64,000 nucleotides of DNA from Hyphomicrobiales bacterium. GTDB lineage: Bacteria; Pseudomonadota; Alphaproteobacteria; Rhizobiales; Rhizobiaceae. Under the pieces are notes generated by a model that was given only the letters and a program-made list of their open reading frames with translations, had not been told where the DNA came from and searched no databases. The stretch covers positions 248,001 to 312,000 of the forward strand of contig UCIT01000001.1 in assembly GCA_900472625.1 (NCBI GenBank), written 5' to 3'. The position numbers and the translations under genes were made by a program. Shown here one piece after another: positions 15,949 to 24,449 of the stretch (position 1 is its first letter; every line of letters starts with the position of its first letter).

Positions 15949-17409
15949 TCAGCCGCAGATCGCTTCCGCCTCGATCTCGACCTCATAGTCGCCGATCAGA
16001 TTTCCGGCCTCGATCAGCGTATTGGCGGGGAGCACCTCGGCGAAAGCGCGTCCATGCGCCCGCGAGACCGGTTCCCATTTGTCGGCATCCCGCAGATAGA
16101 TCCGCGTGCGGACGACATCGTCCATGCTGCCGCCCAGCGCCGAAATGGACGCGGCGATCTTGTCGAGAATGTATGTCGCCTGTGCACCGGCGTCGCCCGG
16201 TGCTACGCAGCGATCCGTACCGTGGGTGGCCGTGGTACCGGAGACCAGAATGCGGTCGCCGATGCGCACGGCTCGGCTGTAGCCGGCGATCGGCTCCCAG
16301 ATGCTGCCCGAGGACACGCGTGATCGGCCGGGGCGACCCGGTACCGGTTCCGCCGTGTAGACGGAAGGAATGGCGTCCAGATGATGGCTGAGATCGCCCG
16401 ATGCCGTCAGGAAGGGTGGCTTGCGGTACTCGTCGCCGCAGTCGCCGGGAATGGGATTTGTGACGGCAAAGGCTGCGTCGAGCGCGGCATGATCCGCATC
16501 GTCCAACGCAAAGGAGAAGACCTTCAGGTTGTCGCGGCGATGCTCGTTCTCGCCGATGCGCGCGCCGACTATGGTGGCGGCAACCGCATCGTGCTCGAGG
16601 ACCCAGCGGCTGGCGACATTGGAAATCGAGACGCCGTGTTTGGCTGCGATCTGGCCCGCTGCGCGAAGGATGCCCTGGAACGCGTCCCAGCCGCCGGCGG
16701 CGTCGATGAAGCGCTTGTACTTGGAGCGGCTCCAATCGGCGATATCAGTCGGTTCGGCTTGGCCAAGCCATCTCTGGGATAGAAACCCGCCGCAAAGCGT
16801 ACCGTAGGCGAGCAGCTTGACGCCACTCTTGGCGCACAGGTCCGACAGTGCGCCGGCGGCCCGGCGGTCCACCAGCGAGAAAGAAACCTGGTTGGTGGCG
16901 ATATCGATGCCATCGGCCAGTGCCAAAGCCAGATGCCCGGCGTCGAAATTCGTCAGCCCGAGCGCGCCGATCAATCCCTCCTCGCGCAGCTTCTGCATCT
17001 CGTGCAAGGCGTCGAACCATGCCGGATGCTCGAAACTCCACCAATGGAACTGCAGCAGGTCGACCTTGTCTATCCCAAACCTCTCAAGCCGCTCCTCGAC
17101 GCCACGGCGGACCACGTCTGCTGTCATCGGGCCAGGTTCAGGGCACCATTTGGTGAAGGCAACTGGGCGCGCGCCTTGTGAGTAGCGCGAAAGCAGGCGG
17201 CCGGTGATCAGCTCCGCCGAGCCGTAGTGATCGGCCATGTCGAACGTATCGAAGCCATCGCGGGCATAGGCCTGCAGCGCGTCGGCGCCTGTATCGGGAT
17301 CGATGGTGGTCCCGTGCTTCTCGATGTCAGCCACTTGCCAGAGACCGCAGACGATGCGGCTGATGGAGAGACCCTTGGTGAGCGCGATGCGATCAGGCAG
17401 TTCCGACAT
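15949..17409 (-). CDS. aldo/keto reductase fused to a RidA-like domain
   Basis: Bidomain protein of 486 residues. Residues 1 to about 325 are an aldo/keto reductase with the catalytic set Asp57, Tyr62 (FDMADHYG), Lys87 (FTKWCP) and His122 (LLQFHWW). Residues about 350-486 are a YjgF/RidA-type domain (ILVSGTTATHGTD, LGGSMDDVVRTRIYLRD, VEIEAEAI). The Arg that canonical RidA uses to deaminate imines (PARS motif) is replaced by Asn463 (PANT), so the RidA part probably does not catalyse the classical reaction. The gene ends the operon livG-livF-livH-livM-AKR, with only four bases between it and livM. The fusion suggests an imine or enamine intermediate is handled in the pathway; that is inference. 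Confidence 0.85.
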   Translation of the reverse strand: MSELPDRIALTKGLSISRIVCGLWQVADIEKHGTTIDPDTGADALQAYARDGFDTFDMADHYGSAELITGRLLSRYSQGARPVAFTKWCPEPGPMTADVVRRGVEERLERFGIDKVDLLQFHWWSFEHPAWFDALHEMQKLREEGLIGALGLTNFDAGHLALALADGIDIATNQVSFSLVDRRAAGALSDLCAKSGVKLLAYGTLCGGFLSQRWLGQAEPTDIADWSRSKYKRFIDAAGGWDAFQGILRAAGQIAAKHGVSISNVASRWVLEHDAVAATIVGARIGENEHRRDNLKVFSFALDDADHAALDAAFAVTNPIPGDCGDEYRKPPFLTASGDLSHHLDAIPSVYTAEPVPGRPGRSRVSSGSIWEPIAGYSRAVRIGDRILVSGTTATHGTDRCVAPGDAGAQATYILDKIAASISALGGSMDDVVRTRIYLRDADKWEPVSRAHGRAFAEVLPANTLIEAGNLIGDYEVEIEAEAICG

Positions 17410-17413
17410 GGTT

Positions 17414-18385
17414 CTATTCCTTGGTTTTTTGCACGCGCTTTCGCGTTAGCGATGCCAGGGCGTTGGACGCGCCGAGAATGCCGCGTGGGCGCAAGAGAAG
17501 GATGAGGCAGAGGCCCACGCCGATCATGACGATCTGCAGTGAGGCGGCGCGTGCCTGCTGTTCGGGCGGGACGAGGGCCGAAACAGCTGCAGCCGATACG
17601 GCCCAGAGGCCCCAGACGAGCACCGCACCGAGAATCGCGCCGCGATTGTTTCCCGATCCGCCGACAATCAGCATGGCCCAGACCTGGAAGGTCAGGATCG
17701 GCAGGTAATTGTCGGGTGCGATGAAGCCTATGAAGTGCCCCTGCGCCGCACCGGCAAGCCCCATGATAGCACCGCCGATCGTGAAGGCTTGCAGGCGGAA
17801 CCGGATTGGCCGCTTGCCGAGCGCCTGGGCTGCAGTTTCGTCTTCACGGATCGCCCGCAATACGCGTCCCCAAGGACTCTTGGCCAGATGTTGCAAGGCC
17901 AGATAGAGAGCGAGGACGACAACCGACATCAGCGCCAGGTTGGACAGCGCGAACGCTAGCGGATCGCTGGCTAGGCTGGCGAACGGCCGGGGAATAAAGC
18001 CGATTCCGAATGCACCGCCGGTCAACGGCTGCAGGTTGAGAACGCAGAGCTGAACGGTGACAGCGACGCCGAACGTCGCGATGGCGAGATAATCCGACCG
18101 CAGCCGGATGGTCAGTGCTCCGACGAGCCAGGCGGCAAGGCCTGCGACCAGCGCACCCCCGATCCAGCCGACGGCGATCGGCAGGTCGAAGCCGCCGACA
18201 CGGCCAGCGGCATCGGGCGTGGTCAAGAGGGCCGACACGTAGGCGCCGATCGCCACGAAGGCGGCAATGCCGACGTTGAAAAGGCCGGTCTGGCCCCATT
18301 GAACGTTTAATCCTAGGCACATGATCGCATAGGTCAGCGCCATGGTGAGGAAGAATGCGGCGTAGGCGATGAGGTCGAGGCTCAT
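17414..18385 (-). CDS. livM: branched-chain amino-acid-type ABC permease LivM
   Basis: Inner-membrane permease of 323 residues of the LivM family. Landmarks are LGLNVQWGQTGLFNVG near 25-40, RLRSDYLAIATFG near 95, and the coupling region SPWGRVLRAIREDETAAQALGK near 185-205. The ATG at 18385 overlaps the stop of livH by four bases. The same frame stays open upstream to 19342, but that region is the livH gene read in another frame. It is paired with LivH as a heterodimeric channel; the tail contains a Lys/Arg-rich cytoplasmic end. The substrate is not necessarily a branched-chain amino acid, because this family also carries amides, urea and aromatic compounds. Confidence 0.9.
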   Translation of the reverse strand: MSLDLIAYAAFFLTMALTYAIMCLGLNVQWGQTGLFNVGIAAFVAIGAYVSALLTTPDAAGRVGGFDLPIAVGWIGGALVAGLAAWLVGALTIRLRSDYLAIATFGVAVTVQLCVLNLQPLTGGAFGIGFIPRPFASLASDPLAFALSNLALMSVVVLALYLALQHLAKSPWGRVLRAIREDETAAQALGKRPIRFRLQAFTIGGAIMGLAGAAQGHFIGFIAPDNYLPILTFQVWAMLIVGGSGNNRGAILGAVLVWGLWAVSAAAVSALVPPEQQARAASLQIVMIGVGLCLILLLRPRGILGASNALASLTRKRVQKTKE

Positions 18386-19293
18386 ACTGCTCTCCCGAAG
18401 AGCCCGCGCGGGCGCAGCAGGAGAACGGCGACGAGGATGACGAAGGACACGGCCGCCCGCCACTCCGCTCCGACCAGCTGAACGGCGGCAGCCTCGGACA
18501 GACCGACGATCAGGCCGGCGATCATCGCACCTGGAACGCTGCCGATGCCGCCGAGAATGGCGGCGGCGAACAGCGGCAGCAGGAGGTCGTGGCCGAGATA
18601 GGGGCGGATCTGCACCAGCAGGCCGGTCATGATGCCGGCGATGCAGGCCAATGCCGCGCCGACGAACCAGACGACCCGGATTACCCGGCGGACATCGACA
18701 CCGGCAATGCCTGCAAGCGCCGGGTTTTCGCTGACGGCGCGCATCGAGCGGCCGATATCGGTGCGGGTCATCAACAGATGAATGGCAATCACAGCCACGA
18801 TCGACACGCCGAGCGACAGCAAATGATCTGGCGTCGCGCGCAGACCGCCGCCGATCTTGACCGCGATCTGCAGCGCCTTGGTGTAATAGGCGGGTTTGGA
18901 GGTGAAAATGAACTCGAGCAGGCTGCGCAGCGCCAGCGAGGCACCGAAACTTGCCATGACGAGAATGATGACCGCGCCGCCGCGCGCCCTCAGGCGTCCG
19001 AACAGAACTGCATCCACGGCAAGCGCCAGAATGCCAGTCAGCACGATCGCAACGATGGCGGCAAGCGGAAGCGACCAGCCGAACGAGAAGGGTCCGATGG
19101 GCTTGGTCAGCGACGTCGAGAGCAGGCCGAAACCGGCGCTGACGGCGAGCGCCAGGTAGGCGCCCCACGACAGAAGTTCGCCATGGGCGAAATTGGCAAA
19201 GCGCAGGATCGAGTAGGTCAGCGTGACGCCGATGGCGCCTAGGCCGATCATTGCGCCGGCGATCAGTCCGTCCATCAGGAATTGCGGGTTCAT
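18382..19293 (-). CDS. livH: branched-chain amino-acid-type ABC permease LivH
   Basis: Inner-membrane permease of 303 residues of the LivH family. Typical motifs are LGAIGVTLTYSILRFANFAHGELLSWGAY at the N-terminus (abbreviated: TYSILRFANFAHGE at about 26-39), the coupling sequence RTDIGRSMRAVSENPALAGIAG near 175-195, and the C-terminal LLLRPRGLFGRA. Its start overlaps the end of livF and its stop overlaps the start of livM, giving a chain of ATGA junctions through the operon. It should be co-translated with its partners at fixed ratio. Confidence 0.9.
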   Translation of the reverse strand: MNPQFLMDGLIAGAMIGLGAIGVTLTYSILRFANFAHGELLSWGAYLALAVSAGFGLLSTSLTKPIGPFSFGWSLPLAAIVAIVLTGILALAVDAVLFGRLRARGGAVIILVMASFGASLALRSLLEFIFTSKPAYYTKALQIAVKIGGGLRATPDHLLSLGVSIVAVIAIHLLMTRTDIGRSMRAVSENPALAGIAGVDVRRVIRVVWFVGAALACIAGIMTGLLVQIRPYLGHDLLLPLFAAAILGGIGSVPGAMIAGLIVGLSEAAAVQLVGAEWRAAVSFVILVAVLLLRPRGLFGRAV

Positions 19294-20033
19294 TGATGCT
19301 CCGCCGTATGGGGCTGGCTGGTGCCCAGATAGAGTTTGGCAATCAGCGGATCACCGAGAAGAGAGGACGCTTCGCCCTCATGGCGGATCTGGCCTTCAAC
19401 CAGGATCACTGCACGGCTGGCGATGGCCAGTGCCGCTTTGACGTTCTGCTCGACCAGAACGACGGTCACGCCGTCGGCATTGATTGTCTTCAGCATCGCA
19501 AACACCTCGGCGACGATCTTCGGCGACAGGCCCGCCGATGGTTCGTCGAGGATCAACACCGGCGGATCGACGATCAACGCGCGGGCGACCGCAAGCATCT
19601 GCCGCTGTCCGCCGGAAAGCGAGCCGGCCAACCGCGACGGCTTTGTCGCAAGATCAGGAAACCGTGCGTAGAGCGCGGCGATCTTGTTCGCGCGCTCGGT
19701 CTTCGGCAGCACGGCGGCGGCAAGCTGCAGGTTTTCGTGGATGGTCAGCGTCGCGAAGATGTTTTCCGTCTGCGGCACGAAGGCGAGGCCTTCAGCGATC
19801 TTCCGATGCGTGGGAACGCGGGTTATGTCGCGCTCGCCAAGCGAGACGCTGCCGGAATGGATAGGAACGACGCCGGCGATTGCCTTGACAAGCGTCGATT
19901 TTCCTGCCCCGTTGGGGCCGAGCAGCACCAGCAGCTCGCCCTTGGCGACGGTAAGATCCACGCCGCGCACGATCGGCAGGTCCGGTTCGTAGCCGGCCAC
20001 GAGCGCCTGCGTCCGGAGTGCAGGAGCGGTCAT
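19290..20033 (-). CDS. livF: ABC transporter ATP-binding protein LivF
   Basis: ATPase of 247 residues with Walker A GPNGAGKST, Q-loop FVPQTENIF, signature LSGGQRQML, Walker B ILDEPSAGLSP and switch region VLVEQNV. The LivF-specific EGLAFVPQ and LVEQNVKAAL sequences separate it from LivG. The chosen ATG at 20033 overlaps the livG stop by four bases; longer in-frame starts would sit inside livG. It partners LivG to drive the LivHM channel. Confidence 0.9.
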   Translation of the reverse strand: MTAPALRTQALVAGYEPDLPIVRGVDLTVAKGELLVLLGPNGAGKSTLVKAIAGVVPIHSGSVSLGERDITRVPTHRKIAEGLAFVPQTENIFATLTIHENLQLAAAVLPKTERANKIAALYARFPDLATKPSRLAGSLSGGQRQMLAVARALIVDPPVLILDEPSAGLSPKIVAEVFAMLKTINADGVTVVLVEQNVKAALAIASRAVILVEGQIRHEGEASSLLGDPLIAKLYLGTSQPHTAEHQ

Positions 20034-20839
20034 GCCAGGGCCCCGAGATAGGCCTCGATCACATCGGGATTGGATGCGACTTCGGACGGCGTGCCTTCGG
20101 CCAGTGGCTTTCCAAGCGCCATGGCGACAACGCGCGAGCACAGCCGCGAGACCATGTCCATGTTGTGTTCGATCAGCAGGATCGACTTGCCTTGCGCGTT
20201 GATATCGAGAATCCGGTCCATGATTGTCTCGAGCAGCGCGGGATTGACGCCGGCCGCCGGCTCATCGAGCAGGATCGCCTGCGGATCGGCCATCAGGATA
20301 CGCGCCAGTTCGAGTAGCTTGCGCTGGCCGCCTGACAACACTCGCGCCGGTTGCGCTTCTAGTCCCGACAGTGTCACGAACTCCAGCAGTGTCCGCGCCT
20401 TGTCGATTGCGACGTTTTCCTGTCGCCTGACGTGGCCCGGACGCAGGAAGTTGGCAAACAGCCGTTCGCCGTCCTGCGCCTGAGCGCCAGCAAGCACGTT
20501 TTCCAGCACGGTCATCTCGAGGAAAGGTTTGGGGATCTGGAACGTCCGGCCGACACCGCGTCCGATCCGCCGCTCCGGGCTTTCCTGCGACACGTCGCGC
20601 CCGCCGATCCAGATCTCACCTGATGTCGGCTTCAGGCTGCCGGCGATCAGGTTGAACAGCGTTGTCTTACCAGCGCCGTTCGGGCCGATCAGCCCGACCA
20701 TCTCGCCTGCCGCCAGCTTCAAGGACATGCCCGCAACGGCCGTATTTCCGTCGAATCGCTTCACCAGGTCACGCGCATCGATCACGGCTTGGGCAGGGCG
20801 CGCGGTGTGTGGTGCGGCGTCTGGCACGGGAGAGGGCAT
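20030..20839 (-). CDS. livG: ABC transporter ATP-binding protein LivG
   Basis: ATPase of 269 residues with Walker A GPNGAGKTT, the LivG-type GRTFQIPKPF Q-loop region, signature LSGGQRKLLELAR, Walker B ILLDEPAAGVNP and IEHNMDMV. It is the first gene of the minus-strand liv operon. The intergenic space to the divergent GntR-family gene contains a 12-base palindrome that is a candidate operator for that regulator. Confidence 0.9.
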   Translation of the reverse strand: MPSPVPDAAPHTARPAQAVIDARDLVKRFDGNTAVAGMSLKLAAGEMVGLIGPNGAGKTTLFNLIAGSLKPTSGEIWIGGRDVSQESPERRIGRGVGRTFQIPKPFLEMTVLENVLAGAQAQDGERLFANFLRPGHVRRQENVAIDKARTLLEFVTLSGLEAQPARVLSGGQRKLLELARILMADPQAILLDEPAAGVNPALLETIMDRILDINAQGKSILLIEHNMDMVSRLCSRVVAMALGKPLAEGTPSEVASNPDVIEAYLGALA

Positions 20840-20872
20840 GGATGAAAGAAGTCTCTTGATTTGATTGATGAT

Positions 20873-20884
20873 GTTTGATCAAAC
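20873..20884. promoter_or_regulatory. 12-bp palindrome, candidate GntR operator
   Basis: GTTTGATCAAAC is a perfect 12-base palindrome located between the divergent livG and GntR-family genes, 34 bases before the livG start codon. A site of this size and symmetry in the divergent promoter fits a FadR-subfamily dimer that controls both units. The binding is inferred from location only. Confidence 0.5.
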
Positions 20885-20939
20885 TTCACTGCATGGTGAA
20901 ATGCAACCGAAAAAAGCGACAGCGGGTGGAGCGGGTCGG

Positions 20940-21704
20940 ATGGTAGGGCAGGCGAAGAAAACGTCGGAGGCCGCCACAAGCGGTCACGATCGCGACGACG
21001 CCCTGTCGCCGGTCGGTCGCGAGACGTTGCAGGACCGCGTCTATGCCCAGCTTCGCAATTCGCTGATCAACGGCATGTTCGACGCCGGCGACGTTTTGCG
21101 CATCGTCGATCTCGCCGACAGGCTGCAGACCAGCACGATGCCGGTGCGCGAGGCACTCGGCAGGCTCGTTTCGGAGCAGGCGCTGGAATCGCTGCCGAAC
21201 CGGTCCGTGCGCGTGCCGCTGATCACCCGCGACCGCCTCGACGATCTCGCCCGTGCCCGCATCCTGATCGAGGGGCAGATGGTGGCGCTGGCCTTGCCGA
21301 ACTTGACAAGCGAGGATTTCGCGGTGCTGAAGCAGATCAATGTCGATTGCGACATGGCCTTCGAACAGCACGGCAAGGATATCGGTCATGTCACCTCGGC
21401 GCTGAACCAGCGCTTCCATTTCCATATCTATCACGCGGCGCGCTCGCAGGTTCTGATCCCGATCGTCGAGAGCCTCTGGCTGCAATCCGGCGCCATTATC
21501 CGCAAGGCCGCGCACATTCATGACGAGCAGGGAGGCCTGGCGGCGACCAACCATCACTGGGCGCTGATCAATGCACTGGAACGACGCGATGCGGAAGCGG
21601 CGGTGCAGTCGCTGTCCAACGACATCAGCCGCTCCTTCGATCTTATCCGTGGCCGGCTGGATGTCGGGCCTGACAGCGCGGCGGAAGATGTCGATCATGG
21701 CTGA
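20940..21704 (+). CDS. FadR-subfamily (FCD) GntR transcriptional regulator
   Basis: Regulator of about 254 residues. An N-terminal winged helix-turn-helix is visible (LQDRVYAQLRNSLING, IVDLADRLQTSTMPVREALGRL) with an FCD ligand-binding domain of helices after it (RARILIEGQMVALAL; NQRFHFHIYHAA with probable metal-binding His; HHWALINALERRDAEAA). FCD proteins sense small carboxylic acids, often with a bound metal. The start at 20940 is preferred because GGAG precedes it, and because the earlier ATG codons (20865, 20901) lie before or at the candidate operator with no ribosome binding site. It is divergent from the liv operon and leads the rightward operon with the TIGR04076, AKR and binding-protein genes. 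Confidence 0.85.
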   Translation: MVGQAKKTSEAATSGHDRDDALSPVGRETLQDRVYAQLRNSLINGMFDAGDVLRIVDLADRLQTSTMPVREALGRLVSEQALESLPNRSVRVPLITRDRLDDLARARILIEGQMVALALPNLTSEDFAVLKQINVDCDMAFEQHGKDIGHVTSALNQRFHFHIYHAARSQVLIPIVESLWLQSGAIIRKAAHIHDEQGGLAATNHHWALINALERRDAEAAVQSLSNDISRSFDLIRGRLDVGPDSAAEDVDHG

Positions 21705-22047
21705 GCCCGCCGGCGATGGTTTCGATCTGTTCGACCTGCGCGTCGATGTGATTATCCCCGAGGGCGGCGCCGTCTATTGTGGCGCCAAGCCCGGCGATCA
21801 TTTCGAACTGCATGGCGAGATGCTGCACCTGCCGCCGGGGCAGGGCATCTCCATCTACTCGCTTTCGTCTGTCCTGCCGCTTCTAGCCGCCAAGCAGCGA
21901 CCGACGCATCGCAACGACTGGATGACGACGGATGCCGACATTGCCTGCCCAGACCCCAATTGCTCGACACGGCTCAGGATCACCCGTACGGGTCTGCGCC
22001 GGTTCAGCCATGCCGCGACGACCGCGGTTCCCTTGATAGACGAATAG
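21697..22047 (+). CDS. TIGR04076-like small protein
   Basis: Protein of 116 residues that starts inside the end of the GntR gene. The sequence has an alternating-strand layout with GAVYCGAKPGDHFELHGEML, and a C-terminal ADIACPDPN-C-STRLRITRTG. This matches my memory of the TIGR04076 family, small proteins often next to oxidoreductases, with conserved Cys/Pro-rich CPDP. Three Cys residues (one near 25, two near 85-90) could bind metal. The downstream aldo/keto reductase gene starts 10 bases later, so both are probably in the same operon. Function unknown. Confidence 0.6.
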   Translation: MAEPAGDGFDLFDLRVDVIIPEGGAVYCGAKPGDHFELHGEMLHLPPGQGISIYSLSSVLPLLAAKQRPTHRNDWMTTDADIACPDPNCSTRLRITRTGLRRFSHAATTAVPLIDE

Positions 22048-22057
22048 GCCAGACGAC

Positions 22058-23110
22058 ATGCAACGCATCACCATCGCCCCCGGTTACGAGATCTCCCGCG
22101 TCATTCGCGGGGGCTGGCAGCTGGCGGGCGGGCACGGCACGATCGATGCTGACCGCGCTGTCGAGGACATGATCGCCTTCGCCGACGCTGGCATCACGAC
22201 CTTCGACTGTGCCGATATCTACACGGGCGTCGAGGAACTGATTGGTCGCTTCCGGCTGGCCTACAGGAACCTGCGCGGCGAAGAGGCGCTGGCGCGCATC
22301 CGCGTGCACACCAAGTTCGTGCCCGACCTTGCCGTGCTGCCTGTCATCAGCAAGGCCTATGTCGAAAGTGTCATCGACACCTCTTGCAAGCGGCTCGATC
22401 TTGATCGCCTTGATCTCGTGCAATTCCATTGGTGGGCGTATGATATTCCGGGCTGGCTTGAAACTGCGGGCTGGCTGAAGGAGCTGCATGACGCCGGCAA
22501 GATCGGCAAGATCAGCGGCACCAATTTCGACACGGACCATATCGAGGCGATCGTCGGCGCTAACGTGCCCTTCACCTCGCTGCAGCTGCAGTATTCGCTG
22601 CTTGACCGACGCCCGGAAAAGCGGATGGTGCAGCTGGCTGCCGACAAGAATTTCGCGCTGTTGTGCTACGGTACCGTGGCCGGCGGTTTTCTCGGCGATC
22701 GCTGGCTCGGCCAGTCGGAGCCGGAACATCCACTCGAAAACCGCTCGCTCACCAAATACAAGCTGATCATCGACGATTTTGGCGGCTGGGACCTGTTCCA
22801 GGCACTGCTCTCGACGCTCCGGAAGATCGCCGACCGGCACGAAGTGGATATCGCCACGGTGGCCAGCGCCGCGATGCTGACGAAGCCAGGTGTCGCCGCC
22901 GTCATCGTCGGCGCCCGCAACCGCGATCATCTGCCGTCCAATCTCGCAATCGCCGATATCAGGCTCACGCAAACCGATCAGGCGGACATCGACGCGATCC
23001 TTTCGCAGGCATCTCCGCTTGAAGGCGATGTCTATACGCTGGAGCGGGACCGGGAAGGCCGCCACGGCAGCATCATGAAGTACAATCTCAACAAAGGGGA
23101 ACAACAATGA
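22058..23110 (+). CDS. aldo/keto reductase (single domain)
   Basis: NADPH-type aldo/keto reductase of 350 residues with catalytic Asp50, Tyr55 (FDCADIYTG), Lys86 (HTKFVP) and His at about 125 (LVQFHWW). It is clearly a paralogue of the reductase part of the fused AKR-RidA protein encoded about 5 kb to the left: both contain the unusual QFHWW and YGT..GGFL..RWLGQ.EP signatures, the latter at about 205-225. It lacks a RidA domain. Its stop overlaps the start of the LivJ-like gene by four bases. The paralogues may act on successive or alternative substrates of one pathway. Confidence 0.87.
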   Translation: MQRITIAPGYEISRVIRGGWQLAGGHGTIDADRAVEDMIAFADAGITTFDCADIYTGVEELIGRFRLAYRNLRGEEALARIRVHTKFVPDLAVLPVISKAYVESVIDTSCKRLDLDRLDLVQFHWWAYDIPGWLETAGWLKELHDAGKIGKISGTNFDTDHIEAIVGANVPFTSLQLQYSLLDRRPEKRMVQLAADKNFALLCYGTVAGGFLGDRWLGQSEPEHPLENRSLTKYKLIIDDFGGWDLFQALLSTLRKIADRHEVDIATVASAAMLTKPGVAAVIVGARNRDHLPSNLAIADIRLTQTDQADIDAILSQASPLEGDVYTLERDREGRHGSIMKYNLNKGEQQ

Positions 23111-24366
23111 GATCGACATTTCTGCTTTCCGCCATGGTCGCCGCCCTTGCGGCATCCACGGCACCGACCTTCGCCGCCGATTGCGACATCACCGTCGGTC
23201 TCGTCATGGAGCTGACGGGACCGGCCGGCGAATATGGCCAAGCTGGCGCTAAGTCCGTCGAGATGGCGTTCCGTGATTTCAATGATGCCGGCGGTGTCAA
23301 CGGTTGCAAGGTGGTCGCCGACACGCGCGACAGCCAGAGCCAGGGGAACGTTGCCGTCGACCAGGCCACGCAGCTCGTCAACATCAAGAAGGTGCCCGTG
23401 ATCATCGGCGGCATCATCTCGTCGGTGTCGATCCCGATCCTGACCTCGGTCACGGCGCCAGCCGGCGTCGTGCAGGTCTCGCCGGCCTCGTCCTCGCCGA
23501 CGCTGACCGAACTCGGTCGCACCGGCAAGACCAACGGCGTATTCTTCCGCACCATCACGTCGGACGCGCTTCAGGGCACCGCCGCAGCCAAATACGCGAT
23601 CGATCAGGGTCTGAAGAAGATCGCCATCATCAACGTCAACAACGACTTCGGCGTCAACATGGTGCGCGAGTTCGAGACGGCCTACAAGAAGCTCGGCGGC
23701 ACTATCACCTCGACCACGCCTTATAACGAGAAGCAGTCCAGCTATGCCTCCGAGGCCAGCGCTGCCATGGCCGGCGATCCCGAGGCGCTCTATCTCGTGA
23801 GCACGCCCGTCGATGGCGCCACGATCGCCCGCGCCTGGGTTTCCGGCGGCGGCCCCGCCAAGTTCCTGCTTAACGATGGGATGAATTCCAAGGACTTCAT
23901 CGAGAGCGTCGGCGCGCAGTATCTGGAAAATGCCTACGGCACGTCGTCCGGCACCAGCCCGACCGCGTCGACGGAATACTTCAACAGCCACTACGAGGCC
24001 TTCTCCGGCGGGATTTCACCGTCCGCTCCGGCTGCCGACCGTTCCTACGATGCCGGTGCGATCGTTGCGCTGGCGATCGCCAAGGCCGGAAAATCGGATG
24101 CCGCTGCCATCAAGGCTGCCATGCCCGAGGTTGTCGCCGAAGGCGGCACGCCAGTTCATGCCGGCAAGGAGGAATTCGCCAAGGCGCTGCAACTGATCAA
24201 GGACGGAAAGCCGGTCAAGTACGAAGGTGTGATCGGCCCGGTCAGCTTCGACGAGTACGGCGATATCACCGGCCCGTTCCGCCTGTGGAAGATCACCAAC
24301 GGTGAAATAACGACAGTCGGTGAACTCAGCGCCGACGAGGTCGGCAAGATCAAGGCGGGGAAGTAA
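23107..24366 (+). CDS. LivJ-type periplasmic binding protein
   Basis: Substrate-binding protein of 419 residues for a branched-chain amino-acid-type ABC importer. A signal peptide ends near residue 23 (TFA/AD). The mature N-terminus (ITVGLVMELTGPAGEYGQ) is typical, as are VVADTRDSQSQGNVAVDQ and INVNNDFGVNMVREFE. It is the last gene of the rightward operon and presumably feeds the LivHMGF complex encoded divergently, which has no binding protein of its own. This divergence places all transporter parts under the single GntR regulator. A 12-bp inverted repeat follows immediately. Confidence 0.9.
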   Translation: MRSTFLLSAMVAALAASTAPTFAADCDITVGLVMELTGPAGEYGQAGAKSVEMAFRDFNDAGGVNGCKVVADTRDSQSQGNVAVDQATQLVNIKKVPVIIGGIISSVSIPILTSVTAPAGVVQVSPASSSPTLTELGRTGKTNGVFFRTITSDALQGTAAAKYAIDQGLKKIAIINVNNDFGVNMVREFETAYKKLGGTITSTTPYNEKQSSYASEASAAMAGDPEALYLVSTPVDGATIARAWVSGGGPAKFLLNDGMNSKDFIESVGAQYLENAYGTSSGTSPTASTEYFNSHYEAFSGGISPSAPAADRSYDAGAIVALAIAKAGKSDAAAIKAAMPEVVAEGGTPVHAGKEEFAKALQLIKDGKPVKYEGVIGPVSFDEYGDITGPFRLWKITNGEITTVGELSADEVGKIKAGK

Positions 24367-24371
24367 CCGGC

Positions 24372-24407
24372 GGCATGGCATGGGAGCACCTGCTGCCATG
24401 CCATGCC
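24372..24407. terminator. 12-bp stem hairpin between convergent genes
   Basis: GGCATGGCATGG (24372-24383) and CCATGCCATGCC (24396-24407) form a perfect twelve-base-pair stem with a 12-base loop, starting six bases after the LivJ-like stop and lying before the convergent anti-sigma gene end. No U-tract is present, so it may protect the 3' end of the message or act as a bidirectional terminator. Confidence 0.6.
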
Positions 24408-24449
24408 TGATTGTCTCACGCGGGCGCCATGGCGAAAATCGACGGGGGC

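Noticed and set aside
18386..19342. Extension of the LivM frame to 19342
   Set aside because: Arg/Pro-rich non-family sequence; it is livH read in another frame, and the true livM start is 18385.
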